DNA of 64,000 bases, taken from the NCBI GenBank assembly GCA_021372695.1, contig JAJFTY010000083.1:1-64000 (forward strand). Reading direction: 5' to 3'. The notes beneath the pieces were generated by a model. It saw only the letters and a list, made by a program, of their open reading frames with translations, did not search any database and was not told where the DNA came from. The first letter of the stretch is position 1. Every line of letters starts with the position of its first letter. The DNA comes from Deltaproteobacteria bacterium (lineage in GTDB: Bacteria; Desulfobacterota; Syntrophia; Syntrophales; UBA5619). Made by a program: the position numbers and the translations under genes. Shown one piece after another: positions 62,865 to 64,000 of this stretch.

Positions 62865-64000
62865 ATGGAAATACGTACCGACTTTTTGATTCTGGGCACC
62901 GGCATCGCGGGCCTGAGTTTCGCCATCAAGGCCGCGGAACTGGGCTCCGTTGCCATGGTCACCAAGAAGAACAAGACCGACTCGAACACGAACCTGGCCC
63001 AGGGCGGTATTGCCGTCGTCCAGGATCAGACGGACCGCTTCGACTATCACATCAAGGATACGTTGACCTGCGGCGCTGGAATATCGAACGAAGAGGTCGT
63101 CCGCTTCGTCGTGACGGAGGGCCCCGAGAGGCTGAGCGAACTCGTCAAATGGGGCGTGGAATTCACCTGCTCGGACACGGAGCCCGAGAAGTTCGACCTC
63201 GGCCGGGAGGGCGGACATTCGATGAGGAGAGTCGTCCATGCCAAAGACCTAACCGGACAGGAGATCGAGCGGGCCCTTCATGAAAAGGCCGGGAGGAACG
63301 ACAATATCCGGATCTTCGAGAATCATATTGCCATCGATCTGATCATGAAATCTTCGGGTCTGGGACAGAAGATCGAACATGACCGCTGTCTGGGCGCCTA
63401 TGTCCTGGACATCGCGCGCGGCGAGGTCCACACCTTCCGGGCGAAGTTCATCATGCTGTCCACCGGCGGCGCCGGCAAGGTCTACCTGATCACGACCAAC
63501 CCCGACATCGCGACTGCCGACGGCATCGCCATGGCCTATCGGGCCGGGGCGAAAATCGCCAACATGGAGTTCATCCAGTTTCACCCCACCTGCCTTTACC
63601 ACCCCGACGCGAAATCTTTTCTGATCAGCGAGGCGGTGCGGGGCGAAGGGGGAATCCTGAAGCTCAAGAACGGCAGCACCTTCATGGAGAAATATCATCC
63701 CATGAAGAGTCTCGCTCCGCGTGATGTCGTCGCCAAGGCCATCGACACCGAGCTGAAGAAATCCGGGGACGATTACGTCCTCCTCGACATCACCCATAAG
63801 GACAGGACCTTTTTCCTGGCACGGTTTCCGAATATCTATGAGAAGTGCCTGGAGTTCGGCATCGACATGGCAAAAGATCCCGTCCCGGTGGTGCCTGCCG
63901 AGCACTACCTCTGCGGCGGGGTCAAGGTGAATCCCATGGGAGAGACGAGCATCCCCGGACTTTTCGCCTGCGGCGAGGTCTCCTGCACAGGACTGCACGG
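62865..64000 (+). CDS. nadB: L-aspartate oxidase NadB (3' end outside window)
   Basis: FAD enzyme that oxidises aspartate to iminoaspartate for NAD synthesis. The frame is open from ATG 62865, preceded by AGAGGG, to the window edge: 378 complete codons are visible. FAD binding is FLILGTGIAGLSFAIKAA; then TNLAQGGIAVV, GREGGHSMRRVVHA, LSTGGAGKVY, NMEFIQFHPTCLYHP, LISEAVRGEGGIL and YLCGGVKVNPMGETSIPGLFACGEV follow the succinate-dehydrogenase/NadB order. FRDB-type enzymes share this fold, but the GREGGHS segment and the lack of a cluster-subunit gene favour NadB. In anaerobes fumarate is the likely electron acceptor. Confidence 0.95.
   Translation, partial: MEIRTDFLILGTGIAGLSFAIKAAELGSVAMVTKKNKTDSNTNLAQGGIAVVQDQTDRFDYHIKDTLTCGAGISNEEVVRFVVTEGPERLSELVKWGVEFTCSDTEPEKFDLGREGGHSMRRVVHAKDLTGQEIERALHEKAGRNDNIRIFENHIAIDLIMKSSGLGQKIEHDRCLGAYVLDIARGEVHTFRAKFIMLSTGGAGKVYLITTNPDIATADGIAMAYRAGAKIANMEFIQFHPTCLYHPDAKSFLISEAVRGEGGILKLKNGSTFMEKYHPMKSLAPRDVVAKAIDTELKKSGDDYVLLDITHKDRTFFLARFPNIYEKCLEFGIDMAKDPVPVVPAEHYLCGGVKVNPMGETSIPGLFACGEVSCTGLH

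Overview
The window is 64 kb of gene-dense chromosome from a Gram-negative bacterium. Outer-membrane functions are visible: a Mla phospholipid-transport operon, Lnt, an arabinose-5-phosphate isomerase of LPS synthesis, and lipoproteins with lipoboxes. Indolepyruvate:ferredoxin oxidoreductase (IorAB), branched-chain amino-acid ABC genes, archaeal-type phosphoglycerate-mutase-like and UPF0280 genes, and a CXXC-type L28 point to an anaerobic deltaproteobacterium (Desulfobacterota, Syntrophia-like). That placement is an inference from gene content; there is no rRNA in the window. I see no phage, insertion sequence, CRISPR array or integron; almost everything reads as vertically inherited core genome.

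Layout. 1-3.3 kb, plus strand: the end of a branched-chain amino-acid transporter operon (livM cut by the left edge, livF), then a GNAT acetyltransferase and a DUF2156 protein behind a strong sigma70-type promoter. 3.3-10.4 kb, minus strand: recJ, rpmB, a phosphofructokinase overlapping an FAD-oxidoreductase-like gene, purN and purM. 10.6-20.3 kb, plus strand: recG, hom, an ApgM-family gene (candidate homoserine kinase), a YbgC-type thioesterase, a TPR membrane protein, iorA-iorB and a CbpA-type DnaJ protein. 20.4-27.2 kb, minus strand: UPF0280, dnaE, guaB, DUF1285 and dtd. 27.4-29.3 kb, plus strand: a small two-helix membrane protein, phoH-like and ybeY. 29.3-35.0 kb, minus strand: an MltD-like LysM transglycosylase, prfB with its programmed +1 frameshift, lnt and a radical SAM protein. 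35.1-41.5 kb, minus strand: tRNA-Asp and tRNA-Val, the proteostasis block lon-clpX-clpP-tig, then tRNA-Leu and tRNA-Pro.

41.6-42.2 kb, plus strand: a small lytic transglycosylase. 42.2-45.7 kb, minus strand: a ComEA-like gene, lysC, tsaE and folP. 45.9-50.0 kb, plus strand: DUF554, an aldo/keto reductase, an endonuclease/exonuclease/phosphatase-fold protein and an MFS transporter. 50.0-55.0 kb, minus strand: mlaE-mlaF-mlaD-mlaC-mlaA plus an outer-membrane beta-barrel candidate. 55.2-59.1 kb, minus strand: a transglutaminase-like protein with an ABC ATPase and permease, behind a perfect-consensus promoter. 59.4-60.4 kb, plus strand: kdsD. 60.5-62.8 kb, minus strand: rsmA, DUF2062 and tsaD. 62.9 kb to the right edge, plus strand: nadB, cut by the window end.

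How the genes fit together. LysC, Hom and the ApgM-like gene cover steps of the aspartate-to-threonine route; PurN, PurM and GuaB belong to purine synthesis; Tig, ClpP, ClpX and Lon to protein folding and turnover; MlaA-MlaF to outer-membrane lipid balance. The most unusual observation is that the MlaF ATPase carries a C-terminal domain that reads as a catalytically degenerate GGDEF fold, in an operon that has no mlaB.
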